DNA from: Bryobacterales bacterium | GTDB taxonomy: Bacteria > Acidobacteriota > Terriglobia > Bryobacterales > Bryobacteraceae | Assembly (NCBI GenBank): GCA_003135055.1 | Contig: PLDF01000402.1 | Location: 16,828 to 80,827, forward strand | Direction: 5' to 3' | Length of the DNA stretch: 64,000 bases | In this document: in pieces, positions 63,868-64,000 of the stretch | How positions within the stretch are numbered: position 1 is the stretch's first letter | How the letters are laid out: each line of letters starts with the position of its first letter | The notes under the pieces: generated by a model | What the model was told of the DNA's origin: nothing | Seen by the model: only the letters and a program-made list of their open reading frames with translations | The model's database searches: none | Translations under genes and position numbers: made by a program

Positions 63868-64000
63868 ATGCCTGCCAATTCTTTCAACGGATTCACGGAT
63901 TACGGAGTAGGCATCGGTCTGCGCATTCCGCACTACCGGCACATCTTCGAGCGCAAGCCGGTGGTGGACTGGTTCGAGATCATTTCCGAGAATTTCATGG
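63868..64000 (+). CDS. bufB: DUF692 (MbnB/BufB-like) multinuclear iron enzyme, cut by the window end
   Basis: Only the first 44 codons are present. The peptide MPANSFNGFTDYGVGIGLRI, followed by PHYRHIFERKPVVDWFEIIS and ENFM, is the characteristic beginning of DUF692 proteins (first barrel strand GVGIGLR and the ...WFEI-SENF segment). DUF692 members (MbnB, TglH, ChrH, BufB) use two or three irons to oxidise cysteines in peptide precursors. Lying 111 bases after a Cys-repeat precursor, it is the likely maturase of that peptide. A BufC/DUF2063 partner and a DoxX-type membrane protein are expected just outside the window. Confidence 0.85.
   Translation, partial: MPANSFNGFTDYGVGIGLRIPHYRHIFERKPVVDWFEIISENFM

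Overview
The window looks like a chromosomal segment of an acidobacterium, probably of the Solibacter/Bryobacterales type. The evidence is high GC, a MacB-like 'acidobacterial duplicated orphan permease' (38653-41181), a large secreted BNR/VPS10-like beta-propeller protein with Gly/Arg-rich loops (14727-18209), an imuA-imuB-dnaE2 mutagenesis cassette, a member of the acidobacterial 'RANAQKSTGPRT' family, and many small dispersed palindromic repeats. No rRNA, tRNA or CRISPR array was recognised. Taxonomy is inferred from gene content only.

Layout. 0.1-8.1 kb: a nonsense-broken sialate O-acetylesterase-like gene, glnA, a MOSC protein, a nonsense-broken ceramidase-like membrane gene, a lone LuxR helix-turn-helix protein, and a three-gene operon (membrane protein, winged-helix regulator, uppS) with matching operator-like palindromes. 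8.3-14.5 kb is an accessory region: a wrecked VapBC-like pair, an esterase, a frameshifted DUF433 gene, and a translationally coupled N6-adenine methyltransferase plus HNH nuclease of visibly lower GC. 14.7-26.4 kb: the beta-propeller protein, then a scrap zone (MITE-like element, decayed HigBA, two imuA/imuB fragments), the intact imuA-imuB-dnaE2 cassette and an intact VapBC pair with a palindromic operator.

26.5-38.5 kb is housekeeping: recO-glyQ-glyS-ppdK and tyrS coupled to a MerB-like gene. Between them lies a decaying molybdenum hydroxylase pair; its large-subunit gene carries a threefold 49-bp tandem repeat that breaks the frame. A secreted protein with four secretin-N-like repeats follows. 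38.6-51.6 kb: the ADOP permease, a secreted PHP-type hydrolase with a membrane protein, and a three-gene set made of a GMC oxidoreductase/alpha-beta hydrolase fusion, a metallophosphoesterase and a membrane-anchored dihaem cytochrome c. 51.9-59.8 kb: a metabolic cluster read divergently from one 18-bp gap. One arm encodes a D-threonine-aldolase-like PLP enzyme, an MFS carrier, an Fe-S protein and an unrecognised Cys-rich protein; the other encodes an aminotransferase and a FAD/Fe-S oxidoreductase. 60.4-64 kb: a HEAT-repeat pseudogene, a gluzincin-like peptidase, a pentapeptide-repeat protein, and the start of a bufferin-type operon (Cys-repeat precursor plus DUF692 enzyme) cut by the window end.

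Two themes run through the window. First, gene decay is heavy: at least eight loci are broken, many of them toxin-antitoxin genes. Second, the genome tolerates small repeats everywhere, including in-frame insertions and tandem expansions inside imuB, dnaE2, glyS, glyQ and recO. The best candidates for new biology are the HNH/methyltransferase pair, the GMC-hydrolase/cytochrome set, the divergent Fe-S/aldolase/FAD cluster, and the bufferin operon.
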